Assembly: GCF_963678635.1 (NCBI RefSeq)
Contig: NC_087064.1
Location: forward strand, 53,588,684 to 53,648,683
Reading direction: 5' to 3'
DNA from: Symsagittifera roscoffensis
Lineage: Eukaryota > Xenacoelomorpha > Acoela > Convolutidae
DNA length: 60,000 nt
Shown here: in pieces, positions 36,426-44,196 of the stretch
Layout of the letters: each line of letters begins with the position of its first letter
Numbering within the stretch: the first letter of the stretch is position 1
Position numbers and translations under genes: made by a program
Notes under the pieces: model-generated
The model's input: the letters and a program-made list of their open reading frames with translations, nothing else
Database searches by the model: none
What the model was told of the DNA's origin: nothing

Positions 36426-36530
36426 CGGGAGGCGTTCCCGAGGAGCGTAGCGACGAGCAACGCCGGGTTAGCTATTGCCCCTTAAACCAAACGGCCATGC
36501 CTTAATAATTCGAAGGACTTGATATGAAAC
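36426..36530 (-). repeat. Internal inverted repeat, right copy (105 bp)
   Basis: The inverted partner of 32840-32944. It starts CGGGAGGCGTTCCCGAGGAG and ends GGACTTGATATGAAAC, and is preceded inward by a 20-base A-run. Confidence 0.9.
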
Positions 36531-36639
36531 TTTTCGCGGTTCACATAAACTTGCAGAAAAAAACTTTGTTGTTAATAAGAATGAATTGAAAAAAAAAAAA
36601 ACGAATTTATAAATTTTACAAAAACATCAATAAATTAAT

Positions 36640-37077
36640 TTAGAATAACATATGTTTGGCAAATCTTATCAAATCATGATCATTAAGTTTGAAACCTATT
36701 GGAAATTTGTTTGTAATTATAACATGAGCAACATAAATACAATAAAGTCCGCATAACACTGAATCAGCTGATTGTATTGGTTTTTTCAACAGTAGCTGAT
36801 TTCCCTCGTGAATTGTTCGTCGCATATTCTTGTACACGAGGGGATAATCACATAATCGTTTACCTAGAGGATCTGCGAAGAATATCTGTCCTCCAGCTTG
36901 AGCAAAAAGCAACCAGTGGGTTCCAGGTTGATCCGATGGTGAGGCATTCATAATCATGAACGTATTATCGTTTTTCAGTACTGAAGAGCATGGCAAATCT
37001 GCCGGAAAAACACCTCTAAAGCGATGTTTCAAATGTTTACAACGGTTAATAATTTCTACTAGTTGAAGATTATCCAT
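36640..37077 (-). CDS. PRO: Adenovirus-type maturation cysteine protease (Polinton PRO)
   Basis: 145 residues with an ATG at 37077. It cleaves capsid precursors during particle maturation in adenovirus-like systems; the fold is shared with Ulp1/SUMO proteases. The catalytic residues are visible in order: His54 in GTHWLLF, Asp69 in FFADPLG, Gln102 (oxyanion hole) and Cys109 in the conserved Cys-Gly LCGLYC. It lies 7 bases downstream of the major capsid gene in the same direction. The length is slightly short, but the core is complete and no disabling change is seen. Confidence 0.9.
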   Translation of the reverse strand: MDNLQLVEIINRCKHLKHRFRGVFPADLPCSSVLKNDNTFMIMNASPSDQPGTHWLLFAQAGGQIFFADPLGKRLCDYPLVYKNMRRTIHEGNQLLLKKPIQSADSVLCGLYCIYVAHVIITNKFPIGFKLNDHDLIRFAKHMLF

Positions 37078-37084
37078 GTCTATC

Positions 37085-38401
37085 TTAGGTCATAAGAGTG
37101 TTTTTGGTAATTTTTCTATCTGAACGCACATAAACTGTTGATGCACGCTCTCCCATAAACAATAACTCGACGTTATTAGCGAGACCTGCGTCAAACTTGA
37201 GTTCGAGCGAAATAGTGCAATTGGTCAATTCAGGATGAATAAAATCGTGTGAAGCCTCCTGAGTAGACGTGAGATCAAAAGCCATAATATAATGATTATC
37301 ATAATTAGCGAGACTGATTCCATGACTAGTGTTTAAAACAAAATCAAGAGCCTCAAGCGTATTGTAATAAATTCTTTTATTGTCTGATGTTGAGATGGGA
37401 GTTCCGGCAATGGGTAGACCGTTTCTGTAAACAATGATCTCATTCAACCCAAATTTCTGGTAATGAAAAGGGTTTGTTCTATTAGTACCCAAATATGCTT
37501 CGTTTATGCTCATTGCTACTATCATTCTTCGAACAGGTTCTTTTGCAAAAACATCCTCTTGTCGCCAGCTTTGTACTCCTGCAGTTGCGAGAAACGTTTT
37601 TGGTACTACTTCGATGTAATTGTAAATTGCCGGGTTCTTCAACAAAGTTTTTTCTATTGATGAGAGAACATAGTCAGTCACAGTCATCTTTCTGACATAG
37701 AGGTTAGCTTCGATTATTTGGACCTTGTAGTGTTTAGCTGAATCTTCAGATATGACAACAAAATCATTAGGAGAACGTCTAAGAGACAATCTTATTGTCA
37801 CACCGCTAAGTAGATGCTTGTCACACGACAAAAAATCGCAAGCAATTTTACCAAATAGCTTCAGCTCGCTCGAGGCCGCAACGAGACCTTTACGCTCCGT
37901 AACATCATCAGCTCTCCTTCCAGCACCGTCAATGGCTGATGGATTTTCTTCATAATAATAACCTTGACAAGCCAACCATGTTTTCTTGGCATCATTACCG
38001 TATGAAAACTCGGTCTCAATAAAGCTTTTATGGGCAAAATTAGCATTGGTAGTTGATATTTTTTCACCATTCAGAGACAGTGTACACTCAGAAAATAATG
38101 AAGATAAAGGATTGTTAACAAAATACGGCGTATCTCTGTTTGCCGCCTCTGTAGCATGTGTTCGAAGCACGTTTCCATTGCTTCGAACAATTCGTGCAAC
38201 TATTTCCAAACGAGTACGTTGAAGATCGATGAAATTATTTCTGTCGCCGAGTACTTCAAACTCTAGCATAGGACCATCAGGGGAGTAGGAAGGTCCAATT
38301 TTTTGGGTGAATGCATTTTCAAAAGTGACAAGCAAAGGCGGTTTCTCAAATAAGTCCAAGGAGCTGTGAGTTGCTTCACTCGGGATTAAATTAGAAATCA
38401 T
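37085..38401 (-). CDS. MCP: Major capsid protein, double jelly-roll (Polinton MCP)
   Basis: 438 residues with an ATG at 38401. The N-terminus has the characteristic layout of Polinton and adintovirus capsid proteins: SSLDLFEKPPLLVTFENAF, then a PMLEFEVLGDRNNFIDLQRT block, then YFVNNPLSSLFSECTLSLNG. It would form pseudo-hexameric capsomers. The second half keeps FHYQKFGLNEIIVYRNGLPI and LALDFVLNTSHG-type blocks. The 5' end overlaps the pX-like gene by 11 bases and the protease follows 7 bases downstream, so the three are probably one transcription unit. The frame is intact along its length. Confidence 0.9.
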   Translation of the reverse strand: MISNLIPSEATHSSLDLFEKPPLLVTFENAFTQKIGPSYSPDGPMLEFEVLGDRNNFIDLQRTRLEIVARIVRSNGNVLRTHATEAANRDTPYFVNNPLSSLFSECTLSLNGEKISTTNANFAHKSFIETEFSYGNDAKKTWLACQGYYYEENPSAIDGAGRRADDVTERKGLVAASSELKLFGKIACDFLSCDKHLLSGVTIRLSLRRSPNDFVVISEDSAKHYKVQIIEANLYVRKMTVTDYVLSSIEKTLLKNPAIYNYIEVVPKTFLATAGVQSWRQEDVFAKEPVRRMIVAMSINEAYLGTNRTNPFHYQKFGLNEIIVYRNGLPIAGTPISTSDNKRIYYNTLEALDFVLNTSHGISLANYDNHYIMAFDLTSTQEASHDFIHPELTNCTISLELKFDAGLANNVELLFMGERASTVYVRSDRKITKNTLMT

Positions 38402-38798
38402 TTTTAACCCTTGTAAAGAAATCGGAGCGACTTCTCTGTGCAGTTCGTTTTCTGGGAATGACGCGTCTCGTTTTTCGTTTAAACGCCGTCGTTCTTTTCG
38501 GATGACTTTTCCGAGATCTACTTCCTCCTCCTACTTGCTTTTTGATTGTTTTTCTAACGGTGCTTTTGAGTGCCTGCTTAGGACTTTTTCTTTTTGTTGC
38601 AACTTCTATCAGTTCTGGAGCTGCCTGAAGAAGTAGTTCTTTTCCGATTTTTTTAGCCGCGGGTATCACAAATTTTCGAGCCAGTGGAAGTGCGACTCTT
38701 CCTATTCCCAAGGCTAATGCACCGAAGCCACTGCCTCGTTGTCTATAATGCCCCGAGAAATGTGGTAGGTTTGCTTGGTTGTGGTAATATGAATCCAT
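38391..38798 (-). CDS. pX-like basic virion protein
   Basis: The frame opens at 38807 with a non-ATG codon; the first ATG is 38798, giving about 135 residues. It has a hydrophobic, Gly/Ala-rich stretch (GFGALALGIGRVALPLARKF), a conserved amphipathic block (APELIEVATKRKSPKQALK) and a strongly basic Arg/Lys C-terminus. This is the usual architecture of the small pX-like protein encoded next to the capsid genes in Polintons and adintoviruses, thought to bind DNA or membrane. It overlaps its neighbours by 11 bases downstream, and its opening is within a few bases of the minor capsid stop. Confidence 0.75.
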   Translation of the reverse strand: MDSYYHNQANLPHFSGHYRQRGSGFGALALGIGRVALPLARKFVIPAAKKIGKELLLQAAPELIEVATKRKSPKQALKSTVRKTIKKQVGGGSRSRKSHPKRTTAFKRKTRRVIPRKRTAQRSRSDFFTRVKNDF

Positions 38799-38803
38799 TT
38801 TGA

Positions 38804-39697
38804 TCAATTGCTAAACTTTTGAAATTTCAAAGTCAGAACAACTTTTCCCCCTCCAGCGAAAGGAACAAGTCCTCCAGTTTCTGTGCGCAAGTTCACAGAA
38901 ATATTGGAAATATTATTGACCAAAAGTTTTTTAAAATCCAAATTACTAAACACTTTACGATGATTCGGTTCAATTGTACATGCGTAACCGTTTTTCACTC
39001 GACGATTTGTATCAATGACTCGTAAAAGGGGTGCTTTTGTGTCTCCGACTATTTGATAATGAATTATGTCCAGATAAATAAACATAAGCTGAGTACCAGC
39101 GCATACATCAACGGGATAGTCAGCAATAAGATCTTGGGTAGAGAATGTGCTATGTTTCGTGCTTCCTTGTTTGTAACCTATATGATAACCAGTTCCATCT
39201 CTGACGCCTTTGAATCCAAGTAGACTAGGAATTTGCGGGCTTGAAAAAGTTATACCTTCCCAATAATGCAGCCATAAGGAAAGATGTTTGGTTATTGGAT
39301 CTATTACGTAATCCAATTTCTAAAATTCTGTCTTTCGACGAATCTCGTCCAGTATTTGATCAATGCTCGTATATTCTCCTTTTGTTAATTTTGCTGTTTC
39401 TCCAAGGTAAGGTCTGGAGATCTTGTCTTTCTCAACTTTCATGCTTGCTATAACCCGATCTTTTTTGTAGTACACAATGTTGTTGTCAGTTACGTTGTTT
39501 ATCTGAGTAGGGAAGGTAATTTCTGTAACTGCTACTCTCCATTCACCTTGCAAATTTATTTCTTCACTCAGGAGATTTTTGAAGTTGGCCAGAGTGTTAT
39601 CCTTAAAAACGTTCATTGATGCAGATGAAACTAGGGTAATTGTGAAGGAAGGGGGAACATTATGGGTGAAAAGACTGTCGGAAGTGCCCTCAGTCAT
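38804..39697 (-). pseudogene. Minor (penton-type) capsid protein gene broken by one in-frame TAG
   Basis: Two stretches in the same frame, 39697-39323 and 39319-38804, are separated by a single TAG at 39320-39322. The first starts at ATG 39697 and has SFTITLVSSASMNVF, NLLSEEINLQGEWRVAVTEI, the N-terminal block of Polinton minor capsid proteins. The second has FIYLDIIHYQIVGDTKAPLL and TGGLVPFAGGGKVVLTLKF, the C-terminal single jelly-roll block. Both halves match one family in order, so the stop is a lesion or, less likely, a read-through site. The second stretch has no ATG near its 5' end. It overlaps the integrase stop by 8 bases at its 5' end. Confidence 0.85.
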
Positions 39698-40910
39698 GAT
39701 TGTCCTTCTCCAGAACGCGAATCAGTTCAGACTCGTAAAATTTTCCCTCAATCGGTTCTCTGTTAGAATCAATCAAATTGTATGTTGGAGGATTTCGTGT
39801 TGGTATGTCAAAAACTTCAAACACTTCATCGGTGAACGATTGTTTGTAACCCTTGCGAAAACGTATGTCTACTTTGGCAAGTCTAACATAATCACCAACA
39901 TAAAGCTTTGGACGTCGAACTAACTTCAAAGACTGTTCTGCTCTTAATGAAATCAGGCGAGGAACATCTTTTTTAGTTACTTTATTTGGTGCAAGATTTG
40001 TGACACGATTTGTTCTCGAATTAATTGCATTGACAAAATCTTGCAATTTGTCGATGTATGAGTAAGTCCATTTATCCTCCAAGTACTTATAAATAAGATT
40101 TTTCAAGGAACGGATATTTCTCTCAGCGAATGCGGACTTTTTCTCGCTCTCTGTGCTATATGTGTTTATGCCTTTCTTTTTACATAATGCTTCGAAGGAC
40201 CCTTTAAACTCTGTGCCCTTGTCCACCCATACTTTTTCCGGTTGTTTTGTCGTTATCATTAGTTTGAACGCTTCTGCTGTTGTAGTAGCATACTTTGATT
40301 TCAAGGGTTGCACTCTGAGATAGCGGGACATGCAGTCAACTGCAACAAGCAGATACTTAACATCATGGTTGTACTGGGCAAGTTTATCAACAAAGGCCAG
40401 ATCTAATGACCAGATTTCGTCGATATCGTAAACTATGACCTTGAGTCGCGGCGTTTTTCGGATCACAGTTCGATATTTTGTGTAAGCAGGTTCAGTATGA
40501 AGGAAATGTTTAACTTTCTTTCGCGACAAATTGCTTGCTTTTATCAAGTTGTTCACACTACCAAATAACGCGGGACCTTTGTCACTGTATTTAGTTTTCA
40601 ACAATTTTTCTTCAATCTTGGTAATTTTCCCATTGTTTTGTTTGCGCCTTCGTCTTTTCTGACGTTGGAGAATCTGAATCGTTATGGGGCGTTCCGTATG
40701 AGTCAGAGCCTTCTTCTGACTCTTTTTCACGTTTTTGGTTTTGGGTTTTTCTATTACCGCTGAGACTTTTTCGTTTGTGTTTTTTACTTCTCTTAAGGTT
40801 TGCACTACTTTTTTCCTGCCAAGTGGGCGATGTTGAGCGGGTTCTTGAGGGTCCGGGTTCTCGTTTCTCTTGAGCGTTAAAAGACGCTGACTGAACCGCG
40901 TGTTTGGCAT
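39690..40910 (-). CDS. INT: Retroviral-type DDE integrase (Polinton INT)
   Basis: 406 residues from ATG at 40910. It inserts the element into host DNA. The catalytic core shows Asp170 in IWSLDLAFVD, Asp230 in VWVDKGTEF and Glu263 in AFAERNIRSLKN, with D-D spacing 59 and D-E spacing 32, as in Polinton and retroviral integrases. The N-terminal helical block begins around LLKTKYSDKGPALFGSVNNL. The C-terminus has a chromo/SH3-like segment (YVGDYVRLAK to YNLIDSNREPIEGKFYESEL). The first 95 residues are basic, unlike the family, and overlap the preceding gene by 299 bases in another frame. The true start may therefore be downstream, or the region is dual-coding. Confidence 0.92.
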   Translation of the reverse strand: MPNTRFSQRLLTLKRNENPDPQEPAQHRPLGRKKVVQTLREVKNTNEKVSAVIEKPKTKNVKKSQKKALTHTERPITIQILQRQKRRRRKQNNGKITKIEEKLLKTKYSDKGPALFGSVNNLIKASNLSRKKVKHFLHTEPAYTKYRTVIRKTPRLKVIVYDIDEIWSLDLAFVDKLAQYNHDVKYLLVAVDCMSRYLRVQPLKSKYATTTAEAFKLMITTKQPEKVWVDKGTEFKGSFEALCKKKGINTYSTESEKKSAFAERNIRSLKNLIYKYLEDKWTYSYIDKLQDFVNAINSRTNRVTNLAPNKVTKKDVPRLISLRAEQSLKLVRRPKLYVGDYVRLAKVDIRFRKGYKQSFTDEVFEVFDIPTRNPPTYNLIDSNREPIEGKFYESELIRVLEKDNHD

Positions 40911-41472
40911 TTCGATTTATTACCAGGTTTTCATTCAAGTTGAGAGCAGTTAAAATGTTAATGAACGCCGGATTGTGTAGTTTTTTCGTTGGTTGTTGTA
41001 TGTCGTATAAAAATATTGTAGCTTTAAGTCCTGTTGGTACTTTATCTACATATATCACCTCATTGTCATGGTTTATGGTTACTCTTTCTGAATTTTCTAT
41101 AATTTCAAGTACGGTTTTTGCTCTAACAAATTTTTTGTCTTCTAAAACTTGTAACTGTCCTAAAATGCTTTCGGTCTGTCTATTGTGTTTCTCTTCTAGT
41201 TTTTCGTCTTTAACACGTTCGACCGGTACTTCTTCATCGTCCGTTAACAGTTTAAGCTGTTCTTGTTGGGGCTCAACATTATCCGTAAATGTTTCCTTCG
41301 TTGCAGTAGTCTTACTAGTTTGTGGAGGTAATTGGGGTCTAAGCCGGTTAAGATAGGACAGTTGAGCATTTTTATGTTTAATATTATTATCATGAAGAAC
41401 ACGTGCAGCATGTGGCTGCTCTTTAACATATAAATGTTTCGGAATTAGAATGAATTCTTCAGCAGTCATCAT
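40612..41472 (-). CDS. Conserved Polinton protein of unknown function (FILIPKHLY family)
   Basis: The frame opens with a TTG at 41496. The first ATG is at 41472, sharing its A with the upstream gene's stop (TAATG), which is a typical coupled start. The N-terminus EEFILIPKHLYVKEQ and the later block RAKTVLEIIE...VIYVDKVPTG...FINILTALNLNENL correspond to a protein commonly found beside the integrase and ATPase genes of Polintons; its role is not known. The last third is low-complexity and highly charged (KRSKKHKRKS then a Glu/Ser-rich stretch) and overlaps the integrase frame by 299 bases. That tail may not be translated as such. Confidence 0.7.
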   Translation of the reverse strand: MMTAEEFILIPKHLYVKEQPHAARVLHDNNIKHKNAQLSYLNRLRPQLPPQTSKTTATKETFTDNVEPQQEQLKLLTDDEEVPVERVKDEKLEEKHNRQTESILGQLQVLEDKKFVRAKTVLEIIENSERVTINHDNEVIYVDKVPTGLKATIFLYDIQQPTKKLHNPAFINILTALNLNENLVINRNAKHAVQSASFNAQEKREPGPSRTRSTSPTWQEKSSANLKRSKKHKRKSLSGNRKTQNQKREKESEEGSDSYGTPHNDSDSPTSEKTKAQTKQWENYQD

Positions 41473-41777
41473 TAAGTTGTGAGGTACTTGTAACAAAAAT
41501 AAAGTATTTGTCGAACTAAATGGAAGCCTTCTTTACTCAAAATAATCGCACGTTTTTTGACAACACTGGTTTTTGGAGTTAATAAGTATTTGTATGCTGT
41601 CTCGAATCGTTCGATGTTTGCGATTTTAACGGGTACGTTTCCATTGACTACATTGAGCAAACATTCACAAACAAGTGTTATGATCTCACGATTTGAAGTT
41701 TTTCTAATTAATCTTCTTAGCTGGTCAGGTTTCAGTTGTACCATATGCCGCAGAATAGATAAGTTTTTCTTTTTCAT
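41472..41777 (-). CDS. Small conserved Polinton protein, 101 residues
   Basis: ATG at 41777. The helical, basic sequence with LRRLIRKTSNREIITLVCEC then LLNVVNGNVPV and KRAIILSKEGFHLVRQIL matches the layout of a small protein seen in many Polintons: a helical pair, an xLLNGNV turn, then a Lys-rich segment ending in a KGGF-like motif. The function is unknown. It overlaps the ATPase gene by 53 bases and is coupled to the next gene through TAATG. Confidence 0.65.
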   Translation of the reverse strand: MKKKNLSILRHMVQLKPDQLRRLIRKTSNREIITLVCECLLNVVNGNVPVKIANIERFETAYKYLLTPKTSVVKKRAIILSKEGFHLVRQILYFCYKYLTT

Positions 41778-42426
41778 TTGTGATTGGAGTAGTTTCTGCT
41801 TCAGATAAGGGTAAATAAAAAACTGTTGGCCCAGGTGGTGTGATATTTGAACAATATCTCAAACAATCTGATGTACGGGGGTCCAAGTCGATTAGAAGAT
41901 GTCCAAAAGAGTCTCTGGTAGCTAATTCGTAACAGTTTCTCAAAAATTTTGATACATTCAATTGTCTTCCTAATAGATCTAGTTGCTGAACGTCGCGAGG
42001 CGATTTGAACAGAATGATGTGTGAAGTGTTCAAATCAATCGTACGCGACCATCGACTTTGTTGAAACAAGTTATGCTTAACATATATTACATCTATCCCT
42101 CTATGTCTACCCGCTGTCGCTAACCTAACAAATTCCTTGTCATTATAGATGTCTTCACATGAATCATCGAAAACTAGAAGAACATTTTCTAATTTTCTCA
42201 CAGATTCGAATCCGTCGAATTTCATGAACTCCATATTCACTTCGCGAGAAGACACTTTTTCTGAGAATGCAGGTTGCATCTCTTTGTAAAGATATAGAAC
42301 GGTTCCAAATTTAGGGTAAAAAGTATTTCCCATCAGAAGTTTCAAAATTAACTCAGTTTTCCCGGATCCTGAAGGTCCCACTATCGCCATAAAAATTCTT
42401 GTCGAAGTATCAATCACTTTATTCAT
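41725..42426 (-). CDS. ATP: FtsK/HerA-type genome-packaging ATPase (Polinton ATP)
   Basis: The frame opens at 42498, but the ATG at 42426 overlaps the stop of the upstream membrane-protein gene (ATGA) and gives the expected N-terminus, so I prefer it (233 residues). Walker A is GPSGSGKT and Walker B is VLLVFDDS. A TAGRHRGIDVIYVKHNLFQQ segment follows, matching the sensor/arginine-finger region of A32-like packaging ATPases. It would drive DNA into the capsid. The frame is intact. The 3' end overlaps the next gene by 53 bases. Confidence 0.92.
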   Translation of the reverse strand: MNKVIDTSTRIFMAIVGPSGSGKTELILKLLMGNTFYPKFGTVLYLYKEMQPAFSEKVSSREVNMEFMKFDGFESVRKLENVLLVFDDSCEDIYNDKEFVRLATAGRHRGIDVIYVKHNLFQQSRWSRTIDLNTSHIILFKSPRDVQQLDLLGRQLNVSKFLRNCYELATRDSFGHLLIDLDPRTSDCLRYCSNITPPGPTVFYLPLSEAETTPITNEKEKLIYSAAYGTTET

Positions 42427-42707
42427 ATTCTTGGGTTTGGTAGTACGTAACCAACCAAGCCTGATAAAATCGAGAACCAAACTGACGTTTCTTCGCAACT
42501 TAATTTAGTGAAAGAAAGTTTGAGAATGCAGAAAGTTAGTAAAATTAGAATTACTACCATTTGCGCAACAAAAACTACTTCAGACCTTGGCAAAGTTACA
42601 TTGTTACAAAACTTCCATGATTTTTTTTCACTGTTTGTCTCGTTATAAACAAACTCTGTTACTAATGTTGCGTCAGGTTCATCTACTGCTGTTGTTGCTT
42701 CTGACAT
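42423..42707 (-). CDS. Small membrane protein of the Polinton
   Basis: 94 residues, ATG at 42707. After an acidic N-terminus there is a clear transmembrane helix (EVVFVAQMVVILILLTFCIL) and a second hydrophobic segment ending WFSILSGLVGYVLPNP. The GYxLPNP ending recurs in small membrane proteins encoded just before the packaging ATPase in other Polintons. It might insert into virion or host membranes; this is inference. Its stop overlaps the ATPase ATG. Confidence 0.7.
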   Translation of the reverse strand: MSEATTAVDEPDATLVTEFVYNETNSEKKSWKFCNNVTLPRSEVVFVAQMVVILILLTFCILKLSFTKLSCEETSVWFSILSGLVGYVLPNPRI

Positions 42708-42779
42708 TTGAGAAACTATTTATTCTACAGACTGCGTTAGACTTTTTCTCTCTGCGAATGAAGCTTGTAAAAAATTAAA

Positions 42780-43034
42780 TTACTTTTGAGAACAGTAAAA
42801 AATTTCATAACGTGTGAAATCTCTATCATTTATGTCATGCATTTCTAAAACAAAGTTTGCTGGGATATTTGCGGTTTTTTTGTAGTACATTATTTTCTTC
42901 ACAGTATCCTCTTTCACAATCGTCTTAATCTCATCTGGCAATTCACTGCTGTTTAGATCCATCTGAACTCCTGGCTGACGTTTGGGTACTAAGACTAGTT
43001 CGGGAAGACATACTCCTCGCTTGCTGGCTAACAT
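42780..43034 (-). CDS. Uncharacterised small Polinton protein
   Basis: The frame opens with a TTG at 43076; the first ATG is 43034 (84 residues). It overlaps the preceding gene in a different frame. SSELPDEIKTIVKEDTVKKI and a C-terminal EMHDINDRDFTRYEIFY are the most structured parts. I do not recognise a family. A translational frameshift or splice from the preceding gene is an alternative to independent initiation. Confidence 0.45.
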   Translation of the reverse strand: MLASKRGVCLPELVLVPKRQPGVQMDLNSSELPDEIKTIVKEDTVKKIMYYKKTANIPANFVLEMHDINDRDFTRYEIFYCSQK

Positions 43035-43284
43035 TTCTGATAAACTTGAATCTCTGGAAGTATACAAATTGATCAATAACTGGAAAAAACCTCTTCAACG
43101 TAGACAACTCTTCTTCGGAAATTATTATTTGCTCCTTCCTCTGAACAATTTGGCCACTGCAATCAATACGCTCTATTCTCGTTAATGAAATTTTAATATC
43201 ACCCTCTGGAGTCATCCACGCACAAAGCATTGAATTTTGTGATAGGTATGTCTCCACTTTCGCTGATCTCTCGCTGTTGTTCAT
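42943..43284 (-). CDS. Uncharacterised Polinton protein with PC4-like pattern, 113 residues
   Basis: ATG at 43284. Residues about 25-75 read as strand-rich: GDIKISLTRIERIDCSGQIV, then RKEQIIISEEELSTLKRFFP. This resembles the PC4 pattern (strands, G, R/K, I-x-L/I-S-x-x-E-x-x-L) seen in the gene at 35336, with less similarity to known PC4 proteins. The last 25 residues are Ser/Thr-rich and probably disordered. It overlaps the gene before it (43199) by 86 bases and the gene after it. The function is unknown. Confidence 0.5.
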   Translation of the reverse strand: MNNSERSAKVETYLSQNSMLCAWMTPEGDIKISLTRIERIDCSGQIVQRKEQIIISEEELSTLKRFFPVIDQFVYFQRFKFIRNVSQQARSMSSRTSLSTQTSARSSDGSKQQ

Positions 43285-43768
43285 TTTTCAACCAATCATA
43301 AAAAACCTTGGTTTTCTTCAAGGCACAATGATTCCTGGAGTTGTAATGTGGAATATGTTTATTGCAACTTGGATAATTTTTAAAATATAAGTTTTCAACC
43401 CGAGGACAGCCCAAATCATCTAGGTTTTCAATCTTTCGGTCCAAGTACTTGGCCAAAAATTCTGTCTTTTCTTTTCCTTTAGCGTAAAAAACGGCACCAG
43501 GATTTCTCAGCACAAAACTCTGAAGTATTTGATTCAAGTTTATATAAAGATAATCACCGTTTTCCCAATGGAGACCGTGTAAATAATTAGTTAACCAGTT
43601 GTAAGCTTTTTGTTCAAGCTTTGGTAGTATATTGAAATTCACTGGAGGTAGGAAAATGAGTCGATCGCTGTAGTCTGAAGTTGTTATTGCTAATTCTTTA
43701 ACCACAAAGGCGTTTTTCTTGTAACGAAAGCCTTCCACGTCAAGCACAACTGATCTCTCGCCTAGCAT
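43199..43768 (-). CDS. Virus/transposon-associated nuclease-like protein, 189 residues
   Basis: ATG at 43768. The motif series is VVLDVEGFRYKKNAFVVKEL, LHGLHWENGD, VFYAKGKEKTEFLAKYL, ENLDDLGCPRVENLY, C-x2-H and HCALKKTKVFYDWL. I recognise this series (D-x-E/Q-G-F ... KG-x-EK ... CP ... C..H ... CA) from many uncharacterised proteins in arthropod, cnidarian and other invertebrate mobile DNA. The spaced acidic residues suggest an RNase H-like or DEDD exonuclease fold, which is inference. It overlaps the genes on both sides by 7 and 86 bases. The frame is intact. Confidence 0.6.
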   Translation of the reverse strand: MLGERSVVLDVEGFRYKKNAFVVKELAITTSDYSDRLIFLPPVNFNILPKLEQKAYNWLTNYLHGLHWENGDYLYINLNQILQSFVLRNPGAVFYAKGKEKTEFLAKYLDRKIENLDDLGCPRVENLYFKNYPSCNKHIPHYNSRNHCALKKTKVFYDWLKNEQQREISESGDIPITKFNALCVDDSRG

Positions 43769-44196
43769 TCTAGTAAATGATAAACTTCTGGTTTTTTCAA
43801 CTTAATGAAAAGGCAGAACGCTATTCCACTCAAATGTCCCAATAAGCTGTTGTTACAGTTCCAGGGCAACATGTAACAGTACGTGGGACCCTGTTGATAA
43901 AATTCGTGTATAAATCCGGCCGCATCGTGCAAAATAGCGTGCAATCGTAAAATTTTGGAATTTTTCAAATATTTGTCCAAGGAAGAGTTATCAATACCAA
44001 TCAAGCCACCATAAGGTCTCAACTTAATTAAAATGTCGTAGTTAAGGTTATCAGAACTAACAAAAAACAGAGAACATGCAGCTAGAAAATAGTTGCGTCG
44101 GTTAGAATTATCAGGATAAGTTTGTTTCAAAGACGTATAAATTTCGTGAATTATTTTCAAATCAATAGGAGTTACTCTGCTTTTTTGCAATTTCAT
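43762..44196 (-). CDS. Uncharacterised Polinton protein with HDAAGF/GPTYCY motif, 144 residues
   Basis: ATG at 44196. The strongest conserved-looking block is LHAILHDAAGFIHEFYQQGP continuing into TYCYMLPWN, followed by LLGHLSGIAFCLFIKLKKP. The H-D-A-A-G-F-x-x-E-x-Y spacing and aromatic-rich GPTYCY segment look like a folded domain. I do not know its function. It overlaps its neighbours by 35 and 7 bases, which supports real translation. Confidence 0.55.
   Translation of the reverse strand: MKLQKSRVTPIDLKIIHEIYTSLKQTYPDNSNRRNYFLAACSLFFVSSDNLNYDILIKLRPYGGLIGIDNSSLDKYLKNSKILRLHAILHDAAGFIHEFYQQGPTYCYMLPWNCNNSLLGHLSGIAFCLFIKLKKPEVYHLLEC

Larger units (their letters stand above)
32840..36530. mobile_element. 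3.7-kb inverted-repeat-bounded module inside the Polinton
   Basis: A segment of 3,691 bp with nearly identical 105-bp inverted ends. It holds one minus-strand gene (34070-34714) and two plus-strand genes (35336-35695, 35733-36359), while every other Polinton gene is on the minus strand. It splits the polymerase from the capsid/integration block. It may be a nested transposon or virus-like replicon, a cargo module, or a segment that can invert by recombination between its ends. The inward T-/A-runs (32967-32980, 36390-36410) are also symmetrical. The sequence does not decide among these. Confidence 0.6.
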
